Source of the DNA: Drosophila miranda
Lineage: Eukaryota; Arthropoda; Insecta; Diptera; Drosophilidae
Direction of reading: 5' to 3'
Assembly (NCBI RefSeq): GCF_003369915.1
Contig: NC_046676.1
Span: 6,076,001-6,140,000, forward strand
DNA length: 64,000 bases
Position 1 is the stretch's first letter. Each line of letters opens with the position of its first letter. Below, piece after piece: positions 23,388 through 42,800 of this stretch. The position numbers and the translations under genes are program-made. Under the pieces are notes generated by a model that was not told the DNA's origin, did not search any database, and was given only the letters and a program-made list of their open reading frames with translations.

Positions 23388-26300
23388 ATGCCAGATAGAT
23401 TTCAAGTCACAAAAGCAGACGAAGACACCGTATTGGATTATCATCAAGATGAAGCAAGTGGAAAGCTTTTGGGAGATATCCACGATGAAACACTAGGTGA
23501 GAATCAATTAACGTTACGTAACTTATTGCGAGAAAAATTAAAATTTTCATGATCTTTATGTTAATGATGAAAGTATTCATACAATTGTTAGGGATGTTCG
23601 ACTAATTTATGTATGTATTTATATATTGAGGACATGCGCATCTTCTGGCTAAAGCTAAGAGCTATAAAATATTTGTATTGATAGGCGTTGTAAATTTCCA
23701 TGCTCCATTGGTGACTACTGTAACGTCGTATAGAGCTTATGGGCTTGCATTTCAATCTCACTGTGCCCCAATTGTGAAAATCCAGAGTGCCCTGCTGACA
23801 CATTTACTCTCAGCTGTAAAGCAAGCTCAGGGGGTACCTGTGAAAAGCTTCGAGCGCCAGCCTAGCCGCCCAGACAGCGCAGCTTTCGCCCTGGCATTTC
23901 CAGCGGATGGATGCTGTGCGAGAGTGCTGGATTGTCCTGGTAAATTTAACTGCGAGTTAGTGTGCGAGTGTGTGCCTTAGGCCAAGAAATGTTCACCTGC
24001 AACGGCTCTCTCGCTCTCTTTTCGCATCTCTCTCGGCAAGAGTGTGTGTATAGAAATTGTGTGTAGACAAAAGCTTTCGATTTCATCTCAATTGAACGCT
24101 CAGGGTCCTGGGCAACATAATTTTTATTCGGCCGAATACACAGTTTTCTTAGTTTTTCTATTAATCTGGACGAGAAGTAGCATACATTTGAGCGTTTTCG
24201 CTCGACTAAAATAATTTTAGAAAGAATATTCTTTCAAATAAATTTAAAAAAACATGAAAAACCAGTTCTTTTTGAGCGCTTATAATATGTAACATACTTT
24301 TAACAATCGACGAAAATCCAACAATAATCAAACACACACATGAATAAAAGTGCGTTCAATTATTAAGTGTTTGCAAATTGAGAAGTCATAATCCGAGGGC
24401 GTGCGTATTTTCTCCCATTCGTATTCGAATGTTTCAAGTGCTGTTTGCTTCTTCGTTTCGTAACAGTTCAAAGAAATATTAACATTTATGGGTGCTCCGC
24501 CAGGCCAGGCGAACGAGCCATTCCACATTCCGAAATAACACCAATTCACTGCCGTTCAGCTACCTACGCACGAGGAGGGGCTGAAAATCCTTGACCTAAA
24601 TTAATCGGTTACATATTTTCCGTCCGCGATGCCACTGTGTGAGCATCCTGCCCTCTATTCGCATAATGTCCGCACTTCACTCTGGAGCACCCGTGGCCCT
24701 TTCCTTGTTTTGATCTCCTGCCTTTAATACTCATTCAAGTAGCTCTCCACATACAAGTACGAGTACGAGTATACATATTTATGTGTGCGAGCGAATATAC
24801 TAATACAATCCCAAGTGATTGCAAATCAACCTATTTCAAGGGAGCAGAAAAACCTACCTCCGGCCCGCACCCGCACTGAATGGACCACGCCTTTTGGTTA
24901 TATAATACATATATGTAGATGTGTACATATACAAGATATGTCCAATGTTATGCCTACTAAATTATCGTTCAAAATACTTTCTAGTGTTACCTAATTTTAA
25001 GTGAAAAAGTGCAATCTAGAAGAAAACTTTAAAACCGAACATAACGTTAACATGCAAAGTAACAGTGCAAAAGATGATTCGGATGAAATGGAAATAATAT
25101 CATCCGAACACAATGGCACAGTACACGATACAAAAAATGAAGGTATGGTATGCAGAGGATTACCGACTATACATAAAAGTACTCTTATGTATAATCGTAT
25201 TTAGATTTTAAGAAGTTTTGTCGATTTAGTGGACGAATTCTACAACAAGCTGTCCCACACTACAGTTTCGATCTATACTTAAGTAATCGTTTATAAAACT
25301 TTTAGATAATTTTACCGTAACATATATATTACTAGTCATTTGAAAACTATGATATATCTGACGCCGCCTCTTTCTTGCTACAGTACAGCCAATACGTTTG
25401 TTGAATAAACCTCTAATGATATTTGCAGACTCAGGTGATATCCACAGGGCTGAAGAAAACCAGAAGTCTAATATCGACCCAAATCTCTATCTATACGATG
25501 ATGATTTGGCGACCAGGCCCCATATATCAACATTCATTTCATCAATTGCCAATTATGAAAACACGATACCAGCGGCCACTGATCCCGATGCAAAGCCACC
25601 AGCACCATCGGCGCGAATGGGTATGTTGTACACAAATTAATTAACTTGCGAGTACTTGTGAGAGTATTTCTCGTGAAATAATCTCAAATGAATGGAACCA
25701 AAGCGTTCCGCCAATGCCACCAAATAATCGTAAATAAATAATTAACTGATTCGTGGGAAATTCTCAACGACTATGTATGCCTCACTTGGATAAGGTTCTT
25801 TCGAATTGAGTAAACGATCTCTCTCTGGCTGGTTGGCTTTGTATTTGTAGGTACCCTAATTGGAGTGTTCTTGCCATGCATTCAAAATATCTTTGGAGTA
25901 ATATTGTTTATTCGGTTAACATGGGTTGTCGGTACGGCTGGCGCAATATGTGGATTCTTAATTGTATTGACCTGCTGCTGTGTGGTAAGAGACTCTGCGA
26001 TAATTTTCCAGCCCACTTTAGCTCCATTAACACAATTTTCTTAGACGATGCTAACGGCGATCTCGATGTCAGCTATTGCAACAAATGGAGTAGTGCCGGC
26101 GGGAGGGAGTTACTTCATGATATCGCGGTAATTTTAAAACCCCAAATCCGAGTACTCTCAATTTTAAATGTATTGTGTTCATATGCAGATCCCTTGGACC
26201 TGAATTTGGCGGTGCGGTGGGGATGCTCTTCTATACGGGAACCACACTGGCAGCGGCGATGTACATTGTTGGTGCTGTTGAGATTGTATTGGTAAGTTCT

Positions 26301-29300
26301 GCAAAAACATAGTAATATTAATATGTATATGTCTACAACGACGCACTCATTCACTACATACAGACATATATGGCACCTTGGGCATCGATCTTTGGGGACT
26401 TCACAAAGGATGCCGATGCCATGTACAATAACTTCCGGGTCTACGGCACAGTATTGCTCATTTTTATGGGTAAGCTGAAATCTGATGAGGAAAGGCAAGA
26501 ATTAATGGTTGTCTTTGAATTCCCAAGGCTTAATTGTGTTCGTGGGCGTCAAGTTTGTCAATAAGTTTGCCACGGTGGCACTGGCCTGTGTAATACTCTC
26601 AATCATAGCAGTGTATGTCGGTATTTTTGACAATATTCATGGCAACGAAAAGCTATAGTAAGTGCAGTCATCGTATCTTGTGAGAATCGAAAATAACATT
26701 TTACTTGATTGCAGCATGTGTGTCCTTGGAAAGCGACTTCTGAAGGACATTCCCATAGACAATTGTACAAAGGATGACTCATTCATGCGCGATATCTATT
26801 GCCCGAATAACCGTTGCGATGATTACTACCTAAGTAATGAAGATACAAACCGCTTGAAGCAGAAACCTTTTTAAATCCGACTTGTTTCTTAATAGATAAT
26901 AATGTTTCCAAAGTGAAGGGCATCAAAGGGCTTTCCAGCGGCGTTTTCTATGATAATATCTTCCCCTCGTTTTTGGAGAAAGGACAGCTTATATCGTATG
27001 GCCACGATTCGATTGACATTGAGAACATCGGAAACGAATCTTACAATCAAATTATGGCCGATATAACCACTACCTTCACGCTGCTTATCGGCATATTCTT
27101 CCCATCGGTCACAGGTGTGTTTTTATTTCTATTCATATAAAAGTTATCCATATTTAATCCGAGTTTTTGTCACAAATCAGGCATCATGGCTGGATCCAAT
27201 CGCTCGGGCGACCTTGCTGATGCCCAGAAAAGTATACCAATAGGAACGATATGTGCCATCCTGACAACCAGCACTGTTTACTTGTCCAGCGTCTTGTTCT
27301 TCGCCGGCACAGTGGACAATCTTCTGCTGAGAGACAAGTAAGCTGCCAATTGACCCATTCTGGAAAGAGTTAATAGGGTAAATTCTAACCTATTTCTAGA
27401 TTTGGACAATCGATCGGCGGAAAACTGGTCGTTGCAAATATCGCCTGGCCAAACCAATGGGTTATACTGATTGGGTCGTTCCTATCGACCCTTGGAGCTG
27501 GTCTACAAAGTTTGACTGGCGCCCCCCGTTTGCTCCAAGCAATAGCCAGAGATGAAATCATACCATTTTTGGCGCCGTTTGCAAAGTCCTCCAAACGTGG
27601 AGAACCCACCCGAGCTCTGCTTCTGACTATAGTCATTTGCCAGTGCGGCATTCTCCTAGGTAAGCTTGAATTTGCTTCATGTTTTATAATATGTCATATT
27701 GCTTTGTTTGTATCAAAAGGTAATGTGGATTTGCTGGCGCCGTTGCTATCCATGTTCTTCCTCATGTGCTACGGATTCGTAAATTTGGCTTGCGCCGTGC
27801 AAACTTTACTCAGAACACCCAATTGGAGACCGCGCTTTAAGTTCTATCACTGGAGCTTATCCCTGATAGGCCTGACGCTCTGCATATCAGTCATGATCAT
27901 GACTTCCTGGTATTTTGCTCTGCTTGCTATGGGAATGGCCGTCGTCATATACAAATATATAGAATACCACGGGTATGATACATTAAAATATTCGAATGTG
28001 ATGGAATTATAACTTTTCTGCACCTGTTTTGCGTTTGCAGAGCCGAGAAGGAGTGGGGTGATGGCATTCGTGGAATGGCTCTCACTGCCGCGAGGTTCTC
28101 CCTTCTCCGTCTAGAGGAAGGCCCACCGCATACGAAAAATTGGCGTCCGCAAATCTTGGTGCTTTCGAAGCTCAACGACAACCTCTTGCCGAAGTATAGG
28201 AAAATATTCTCCTTTGCTACTCAGCTAAAAGCTGGCAAAGGATTGACAATTTGTGTGTCTGTGTTAAAAGGCGACCACACAAAAATTGCAAACAAAGCCG
28301 TAGACGCAAAATCCACATTGCGCAAGTACATGACCGACGAGAAGGTAAAGGGATTCTGTGATATTTTGGTGGCCCAACAGATCGGAGAAGGTCTAAGTTC
28401 AGTGTAAGTTGGTCTCCGAATCCCGAGAGCCTAACAACGAGAGCGCGTAGCATCAGCATATCATCTTTCTTACAGCATCCAAACAATTGGCCTGGGGGGA
28501 ATGAAGCCAAACACAGTCATCATTGGCTGGCCGTATAGCTGGAGGCAAGAGGGCCGCAATAGCTGGAGGACTTTTATCCAAACAGTGCGAACAGTGGCTG
28601 CCTGCCACATGGCTCTGATGGTGCCAAAGGGAATCAACTTCTATCCAGAATCAAACCACAAAGTAGTAAAGAGAAACCCATTTCCCTTAACTTGCCGATT
28701 AATTGTATACAATTTTCAGATTGGTGGCAATATTGATATTTGGTGGATAGTCCACGACGGAGGTTTGCTTATGCTGCTGCCATTCTTGCTAAAACAACAT
28801 CGCACATGGCGTAACTGCAAGCTACGCATCTTCACAGTTGCTCAAATCGAGGACAACTCGATTCAAATGAAGAAAGATCTTAAGACATTCCTGTACCACC
28901 TTCGAATTGAAGCCGATGTTGAAGTGGTTGAAATGGTACAGCAAACCACCCATCCCATCCCATGGAGATAGCTAAAGCATAATAAATCATATACATATTT
29001 CTCTTTATTGGTAAACCATTGCAGAATAACAGCGACATTTCTGCGTATACCTATGAGAGAACACTCATGATGGAACAGCGCAATCAGATGCTGAGAGCAT
29101 TAGGTTTAAATAAAAAAGAGAACTCCAAAGTGGTGAGTATTTGGTTTTTGTTAAGAAAAAAAAAAAAATAACGTTTCATTATGGTCATGACATCTGTACT
29201 GCAGATTATTTAAAGTTCAGGTCTTCATACTAACATGATATATTTTTAGTTTTAATGATTACAACTCATACTGCACATTAAGTTATTGATTTAATTAAAT

Positions 29301-31447
29301 CTTTATTAGCATTATTTCTATACGAAAATAAGTTATTTACTTACTTCAACTGTAGAAAAAAGTAGAAACGGTATCGGCTTTTGTTTCCCATCAATATATC
29401 GACTTCTTATCCATATGAATATTGAGATCGAAATTAAAACTTTACACTTTGTATATTTGAAAATCAAAAGGTTCAGACTATAATGGATTTTAAGGAAACA
29501 CCCAGTGATAATAAATTGTCTTTGGTAAAGAATATATACAGAATCACTATATATAAAGATACATATACATACAAACTTTTCATTAGCCCAAACATTCTAT
29601 GTGTTTATCTATGTACATACTATATACAAATACATACATGTATCTCGTCAGATCATTCAATCTAAGTAAATGAGCATGTGTGATTCTCATTGTCATCCTT
29701 TCATACCATACATTTCTTTGTTGTACCAGTACATGTACATTATTTGTGGCTAAAGCAAACAACCCATGGATCTCTTAAAACCCTCTTGAATTTTATTTAT
29801 ACACACATTTCGCGACTATATTACATACAAAATATTATCCAAGGAATACTCACCCTACGATATTGCATATTGCGTAAATACATATGCATCTACCCAGGAG
29901 ACGGGATGTCTCAGAACTGTGATTCATTAGAAAGTAATCTTCATGAAAAGATCATCGGCAATTGCTGGGCTGGCATGGTCACGTCTAATTGTCTAAATCA
30001 GCATACTCTTTATATAAATACGTACATAATAAAATTTGAAATAATTGACCTATTGCTTTATGCTGGATAGTTCTAAGTTTCACCATGCTCCAAATATGAG
30101 TTTCATTTTAATGTTCTTTTATACAATTTGGTTTGTGCCAAAAGTTTGATATCGAATCATTGCCCTATTATACATACATATATACATAAATACTTTTACT
30201 CCAGTGTGCTGCGGTTTGCGTCATGTGTAATCATTTGGATAGCTTTTGTATACACCCAAGGCACTTGAGTGATTTATCCAGCTTGGTATCCTATCCTCGA
30301 GCTTTATACAATCTTGATATTTGTTGCACTTTAATAAATAATTTCGGCATGCGGATCCAAATGTAATATTCAAATGATCAGATTAGCTGAAAATTTTCCA
30401 TTGGGAATACCCAGATTGTATAACAGATAGTTCCAGTGTTAGTTTGTTGTGTGAAACCAGAGAATACTCGTACTTTATTTCCCTGAAAAGTATTGGCCTC
30501 TTCCCCTTGATCAACCGTTTTTTCATATGCATCATGGTAACATTTCCAGGTCCAAACAATTGTAGACCACCATTATGACGCCACCAGAACGGCGTCGAAA
30601 GTTCGGTTTGCCGATCCAACTATAGAAGAAACACCGAATCACGTATGTACTCTTTTTAAATTATTATTTACCATTACTTCCAGTCCGTCAATACATAAAA
30701 GTTAAGTGGGATCAACGAACACGTAAAGAGTAAAACCTATATAGACGTTTGTCTTGGATCCATCCATTCGTACATCAAATTAGTTGTAATTGATATGGTT
30801 ATTGGTTTTATAAATATTTTCGCTTTTTGACAATGAGTTTACATGAACTTTTCTGTTTTTTAAAATCACCGGCACTTGTCATTCGTAGATAGGTCTACAT
30901 TTCTATTGTTCTGATAATATTTATGGTCGTTACTTCTGCAGGAGTCTCATAACGATGAGAAACGTAACTCAATTGATTCGGACGGTCACGAGGAGACGGA
31001 CGCTCCCGAAGCTACTTCTAAAAAGGATGAATCGACAGAGAAAGCCGACAGCAAATTCAAGTCCAATGTGAAACCGTAAGGCACAACCTAAACAGTCCAG
31101 TTGATGGACCTAATCAATTAAAAAAAAAACAATTTTAGGGACGAGTTCAATGTTCGTCGCATGCACACAGCAATAAAACTGAACGAGGTTATTGTGGAAA
31201 AGTCACAGGATGCCCAGTTGGTCATAATGAATTTACCAGGACCACCTAGGGAAGTGAAAGCGGAGCGTGAAAGCAATTGTAAGAAGATCGATCTACCGAG
31301 AGATTTCTCACACCTGGGAACTGTGACTCATTTTTGACTTTCCTCTCTATTTTAGATATGGAATTTCTGGAAGTATTAACAGAGGGTCTTGAAAAAGTGT
31401 TAATGGTTCGTGGTGGAGGCCGCGAGGTTATAACAATTTACTCTTAA
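23388..31447 (+). CDS. kcc: K+-Cl- cotransporter (SLC12 family)
   Basis: Plasma-membrane electroneutral K-Cl export; in neurons it lowers internal chloride. Nineteen shared exons: 25429-25620, 25851-25984, 26045-26127, 26189-26291, 26364-26469, 26528-26657, 26715-26833, 26896-27114, 27181-27337, 27400-27659, 27720-27972, 28041-28403, 28476-28662, 28720-28935, 29025-29132, 30550-30642, 30942-31075, 31139-31278 and 31356-31447. They are preceded by alternative phase-1 coding first exons A (23388-23496) or B (25052-25142), giving 1065 or 1059 aa. First membrane segment [20 protein letters not shown]. The large extracellular loop has paired cysteines ([21 protein letters not shown]) and N-glycosylation sites, typical of KCCs rather than NKCCs. 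[15 protein letters not shown] contains the Thr that WNK/SPAK signalling controls in mammalian KCCs. Ends with the conserved [16 protein letters not shown]. Exon 30550-30642 follows a 1.4-kb intron and could be optional. AATAAA at 31576-31581. Confidence 0.95.
24007..24045. promoter_or_regulatory. CT-rich GAGA-type cluster upstream of kcc exon B
   Basis: CTCTCTCGCTCTCTTTTCGC followed by ATCTCTCTCGG gives several GAGAG cores on the minus strand. Such clusters bind GAGA factor at paused promoters. No initiator was placed, so this is a candidate internal kcc promoter only. Confidence 0.35.
25052..25142 (+). CDS. kcc: kcc alternative first coding exon B
   Basis: ATG at 25052 opens [20 protein letters not shown].. 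and ends GAAG|GTATGG in phase 1, as does exon A at 23388-23496. Both join in frame to [15 protein letters not shown]. The two isoforms differ only in their N-terminal 30-36 cytosolic residues: A is [20 protein letters not shown] and B is more acidic and serine-rich. A separate internal promoter is implied, probably near the CT-rich 24007-24045 stretch. Confidence 0.8.
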
Positions 31448-32104
31448 GAGCATTAATCGCTCAGTTTTATAAGAGTTCGCAACACTAGACAAGTTTAAGA
31501 ATCAATCAAATTTTTAAAAGAAGGTTATTAATTTGTTATATTCAATCATATGTCCAAATGTTTTATTTTTACGTAAATAAAATATCAAAAAATTGTAACA
31601 ATAATGAACCAGTGTACCATTTTTGTCATTCGTATTTGGCTCAAAGGCTGTCACAATACTGATCGAATGTGTGGTGTGGTTTGCATTACCGAAGGAAAAC
31701 TCCAAACACACTACTGAGGGGGCTGGCTCTGTACTAAAAACCAGGCCGACAAAATTTAAGCAATGTACATACATCACAAAGTATCGTTGCGTTGGTTACC
31801 TCGCTAACGAACATTACATACTACTTTTTTATACATAACTACTATTCTAAACTATTTTGCTTCAATTCCACCCAACACACATACAAATCGTATGGGTGTT
31901 AAAGATCTATTAAAACGTTGGCCAACACAGACTCTACTGCCCGTCTCTCTCAAAAATAAATAGTTGAACCGTGGAGAGTCGTACGGCCTATTACCATCGA
32001 TGGCTGAGGGGCTTGGTGAACAACATACATTGGTTCGGAATACCTGAAAAATACTCTATTTACAATTTGGAATTACAAAAAGACTAAATATAAACCCAGC
32101 ATTC
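31448..32104. other. kcc 3' UTR and WD40-gene 5' region
   Basis: About 650 bp. Holds the kcc polyadenylation region; the second half is the leader and promoter of the WD40 gene. No promoter-repeat copy or coding signal seen. Confidence 0.4.
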
Positions 32105-33543
<1,439 letters not shown>

Positions 33544-36278
33544 TAGCCACGGAGCCCTACTCTGATGGCGAACCACGAGTCAATGCATTCATTTCGTTGT
33601 CAATATTGTATTTGTGCTGATGGATCAATGCATTTGTTGATCAGACTGATCTAATTTATGAAATAAACCAGAGCTGGAATCAATTCCATGCAGCTTGCTC
33701 GCAATTAATTTAAATCTAGGACTTTACCGACCATAGAATCCGGCCAAAGGCATTAAGTTACTGGGTGCAATGCAATCGTTATCTCTTTTGGAATCAATAA
33801 ATAAATAATGAAACATCCACTTAAAATTAATATTCAATGCTCGAAGTAAAGACAAATAAAAGACCAGGCTTTAAGTTTTATATTTGGTATATATTTATTT
33901 AATCCTTTCTTACTAACCCACAGTTCCATTAATGTTTTACTTTCTAAAGCAAATAATTTTATTTATGTTGGATTCAATGTTGCAGTTGCAAGTAACAGGG
34001 CTGGCTTAGCGATTAATACACGAATGATAAAGGTAGAAAAATTTGTCATCCTTCACATTCATTTCCACATTCGTATCCGGTTATGGTGCGCAAAACCGTT
34101 ACCACTTGTCGACGACGGCGTCAGGAACTACATTTTGTATATGCAAACAATGGTGACGATTATTACCAAATTGTTTTTCATCAAAAATATTTAACCGATT
34201 TAACGCATGAGCAAACCAAGCTTGATGGGGATAAGTACTGGGGATGGTACTTCTGCGGATGGAACTGCATTGGGGAGGACCAGGACCAGGTAAGCAGCTT
34301 CGGGTAGCGGTCTTGAGCACTGCGTCTTCCGAAACTCTGGAAATTGGCAGTTTCGGTGGGCTTACGCTTTACACTTGCCAAAGCAAATTATAGGGGGAAA
34401 TTGCATACGACCAGTTTCGGATTTCTTGTTTTATTATTTCGTTTTTACGTTTAGATATCTTACATGCTGAATTTCAAATCTGTGTTTTTTTTTATCGTTT
34501 ATGCCATTGAGTGCGATAATGTAATAGACCATAATGCACAACGACAGCAACAGCGACTGCTCTGTTTTTAGATTCACCACAAATTTGGCGCACTCTCGAC
34601 ATATGTAATATAATAACTGCACGTACTTTTCTAAAGCAGGGATGGATTCATTTTATGTTATGGTAATTAATCGGGGATCCAATTAATGAAATCTGGGATT
34701 GACTGTATAAGAAAATAAACAATAGTTCATTGAGAATGTGTATACTGGGTTGGTATCGGGAGCTATGTTTGTACATATATCATATCAAGTCGTTGGTACT
34801 AAATTGCCAGGTCGATCGTTCTTCGCACCAACGACGTGCACGTGCAAGCAAACAGAATTATAAATAGAATTTGCAGCAGCCAAAGGAAGCTTATTTTGGG
34901 TGGAGGGACACCAGTGGCCCTGACCTTTATTCAGGGTTCGTAGAGCTTAGTATGTTTTAGTTCTGCATTATTTATTGAATTAATGTTAGGTTAGGTAATT
35001 GTGTGGGTAATTTTTGTTTAATCAATTCACAGCGTCTCTAATTTTATAACAAAATAAATTATGTATTATGTTAATTTAATTAAGTATTCGCTAAAAATGC
35101 TAGGATTACTTAATTTCATAGAACTGAGACTGACATAAATTACACAATTTGATTCCAAGTCAATTAATAATCCTTAAACATGTTCAAACTGATTGCTGCA
35201 CACACAGCCCGGTGGTGTTCCTAAGCAATTGCCCAAAATACATACAATACAATGCAAACACAATCTGAAGCCGAGACGAGACGAGACGAGACGATACGTA
35301 CGTACGCGCCCAATATGTAAGTTGTTGTGTTGGCTGCGTACTGAATTATTGACTTTATTCAATATCTTGTGCTCAAAAACAATTCTTACAGCTACGGAAT
35401 GAGTTTACCAATATTTCAGATTTTATTCATGAAAGTATTATCAAACATTTGTATGTATCCTTGAAAAGGAAAGGTAAATTACGTTAGCCATAGACTGAGT
35501 ACGGATACGAAACTCGTTAAAAAAGATTTAAAAATTAGGTTCGATTTTTGAATGGCTAAACAAAAATGCCCACAAATAATGGGGTCTATCACGAATACGC
35601 AATTGTAGCAAGAGATAGTAAATTTAAATTGTTTTGTTCTTTTGCATAACTAAACCTACAGAGAAATCAGCTTGTCAGTTGCTCAACGAGGAGACCAATT
35701 TTTCAAATTGATTTTCTTTCCTGTTCAAAAAGCTATCTCATTTACAGCGATCTTTTGTATACGCTCCTTGCCGACAAGCCAGTAAAACATATTTGGATAA
35801 AACCTAACTATTACAATTGAAAAATATACCCGGTTTGGAACTCTTATGTATCTACAGCATTGTATGTACAAAAAGCATCCTGCTACAATTTAATAATATA
35901 CAAACACAAATATATATATATGTATATTTTTTGGGTATATACGTTTGGTTTGGTGTGTGTTAGGTTTACCGTTAGGTCAATAGGGTGATAGGTAAATAGT
36001 CTGACGCTGTTTGTTCAATGCCAAAAGCAGGGAGTGAGTCAGTCGGAGGCCCCGTGGATTCAGTATCACTAGTAGTCTGTAATTCTGTGATACCGGGGAG
36101 TGGTAGTGGTGGTATTGGAAATCAGTTATATTTGGGAACAATCTTTATATTGGTTATGTTATGTCGTTACGTTAGATATTTATAATTGTAGTTTCTGTTT
36201 GTTTCTGTTTATATTTAGTAACATTTTATACTAGAAATTAGAATAATGAAATTGGGCTTATGGATTATCATTATATTC
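33544..36278. other. 2.7-kb gap including probable SERCA 3' UTR
   Basis: Probably includes a long SERCA 3' UTR near 36278, though its extent is not defined. Contains a five-unit GAGAC array at about 35272-35295 and one unexplained 68-codon plus-strand frame at 34083-34289 ending at a good donor (CAG|GTAAGC). No recognised gene. Confidence 0.4.
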
Positions 36279-39877
<3,599 letters not shown>

Positions 39878-42800
39878 TTTGATTTGTTATCCTCTTCGTT
39901 CAGTAGCCTTCACTTCATGTGTAAAGATTGAAAAGAAAAACAAAGCCAAGTATTTTTATTATTTTCTGATAATAGGTTTGTGCTGACAAGAATAGTAATT
40001 GGGAATACCAATATGCATATGCATACGCAAGTGTGTTCATATGCAGTTAAAACTACCTCATTAGATTTCGTATGTATGTATGTGCATGTGAGTAAGTACC
40101 TGAATGCATACATACGAGTATGTGCAAATAATGTACGGCTGAACATACATACATACATCTCTACTGTAAAGTAAATATGCAAATTCTTAGACATTTGGAC
40201 AAAGTAAATCGAAAAGGGGCGGGAGGGAGGTATGGACCAGTTGAGACGCTTAGTGGTCGAGCAACTATTACCAATTATTTAAGTACTAATTAAGAGTTAG
40301 TAAGAATATTGGCATTACCGCTCAAGCCAGACTAGTCTAATCTCCACTTATGAGATTCACACACGTGTCACTTTGCTTTGCACAACAGAGGCAATATTTG
40401 CCAAGATCGCCAACACGCAATTTGATTTCTTTACGTGTGTATTGATTCAGTATTGATTCATATAAAACAACGAACGCACTGCGTGTTAAGTACTGAATTT
40501 TCACTGCAACTTGTTATATATTATACGCCATGGCGCTTTTTTTCTAAATATGTGTGCTTCTGATAATATTGCACTAAGTCTCGAGCCGCTGATTTTGTGA
40601 GTTTCATCGGCGTTCGTTTCACCTGGCGACTATGACACGACATTTATTGGTAGCAGGGTTGCATGTAAGCAGTAATCTATGAACATATCGACAGTGCAGC
40701 AATCGCATTGTCCTATAAATGATAATTTGGTGTTCCTTTAATATATTATAAAATATTTGCCTTTGCTGTATCACCGACAAAACGAACCAGAACGAGACGA
40801 GCCACTACTATCAACTGAACACACATCGTAGGAAGTTTTTGCGCCTCTACCCAACACTGTTCTTTCGCGCTCTTTCACATTCAAATAACTGAGTCCACTC
40901 GTACAGCAGAGACATTTCACTTTTGAACAATAAAAACGAGACAGCCATAACCGTGGACTCGATATACATCAGGCGATGCGGAAAATTTTGAACCGGATCC
41001 AACAATTTTAATATTGTTTGGATTATGTGAAATTATTACGAGGCACGGTCCAAATCTAATTATATACGCGTCACATCTGTCAAAATCTAACGGTATTTGG
41101 ACTGTTACAGTTTCAACGTTAATTTAATAATTCATATTTTAATGACTTTTAGTTTTGCACGAAACGAATGTGCCTGGCCAAAACGTATTTATATATGTAT
41201 GTGTTTCTAATATATACATATATGTATATATATATATATATATATACATATATTCTACATATGCACGTATAAGTCTATAAGTGTGCATTATGGAGCAAAA
41301 AAAAATTGCCTCTGTCCGAGATGAGCTAAAAATAGCAACCTAGCACCCGAAAAATACAAGCTTAATTTTGAACACATATGTACATATATAAATATGTACT
41401 GGGAACACATAAATAAGTATGAATGTACAGACATACTACATATGTACTGGCAGACAGACGATCGTAGGGAGGACTTTTATATTCATATGTGTCTTTAGGC
41501 ATAAGTATATTTTTACGGCTCAAGATATTTAGAATACACATATCTGCATTCTGATGGATGTCGACCAGTGTAGAGGAGAGCTCTCCCCGGTATGAATTTT
41601 CTAATTCCAATTGTCAGTTGGAAAGATGAGATCTGCTAAGGAATTGTATAATTCATGTGTATGTGTAATGAATATGTACATATTTTATATGTATAGGTAT
41701 TTTATCCTTTCGGGAAGGAGACCCCTACGTAGGTCCACAGCCTTATCGGTTCTTGTAATGTGCTCTAATTCAGAATTATCAATCTGTCATGAATTAATTA
41801 CTTAATCATATTTAATCATTCGAATGGACGTAGAAAGTCCTGGCATAACCAGTAAATAAAATGATATGATATGGAATTTATGTATGTATGTACATTATAG
41901 TAGTGTAAAAACGTAGCATGCATACATTTCCGTTCTTATTCGCCTCGGGGGCTGACACAACGGTTGCATAATCAGTTTTTCTGTCACAGATAGATGCTAT
42001 GCACGGGCTATGCTATGTAGGACACAAGTGAAAACTTTACATCAGTGTGTCTGTGTGTCTATTTGGGACTGTGCATTGGTATTGGTGACATTCAAAAATT
42101 TCCATATGACTACGGAGGTCGAGGTTGTTCACTGTTTCTCCTCTTTACGGGTAATTTCCATTGGATATCTGTAGGCGGGGGTTTCAACTAGTAAACTTAT
42201 AACTAAAACTGTGGAAACACTTTAAAACACCAACTCTCAAGTGTAAGTATGTACATATGTATGTACGGTACGGTACGGGTATATGTAGGTAATTTATATA
42301 AATTGTTGAATTTTCCATGATTTTAGGCGCGCGATTGAACATTTTTACATTTTGGGAGTATATTTTTTTTTTGGATTGGTTTTTTATGGAGTTTGGAGTA
42401 AAACACTACTTATTTTGTTTGGAATTGTTGCAAAAAAATCAACAAAACTTACAATTATTATTCTTAGTAAAAATTCCGTTATTATATAATAAATTTATTT
42501 CAGTCGGAAGACCAAGAGCTAACACAAAGATCGCGCTATTATAACGATCAACGGCAACTGAACGCAAGGAGAACGCTGCTTGATGAGAGTGTCTATTTGA
42601 ATTACAAAATTCATATATTTTGGCAAAATTCCCAAAACTACATACACTCTCTATTTTGGCCCGGGAAAATACTTTTAGCACGCACAAACTTTTGAGCACT
42701 TACCACCTATCCGATTGTTGGCGGTTGTGCTCGGATCTCACAGAAGGAAAATATATTGTCGGCCGCAGATACATATACGTAGGTAGATACAGATGCAGAT

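Noticed and set aside
23678-23980. 100-codon plus-strand frame inside kcc intron 1
   Set aside because: No splice signals that would join it to kcc, no family resemblance, and overlap with another frame on the opposite strand.
40965-40995. Imperfect palindrome TCCAACAAT..ATTGTTTGGA upstream of SERCA
   Set aside because: Arms differ by a base and the sequence is AT-rich; no terminator or site that I can name.
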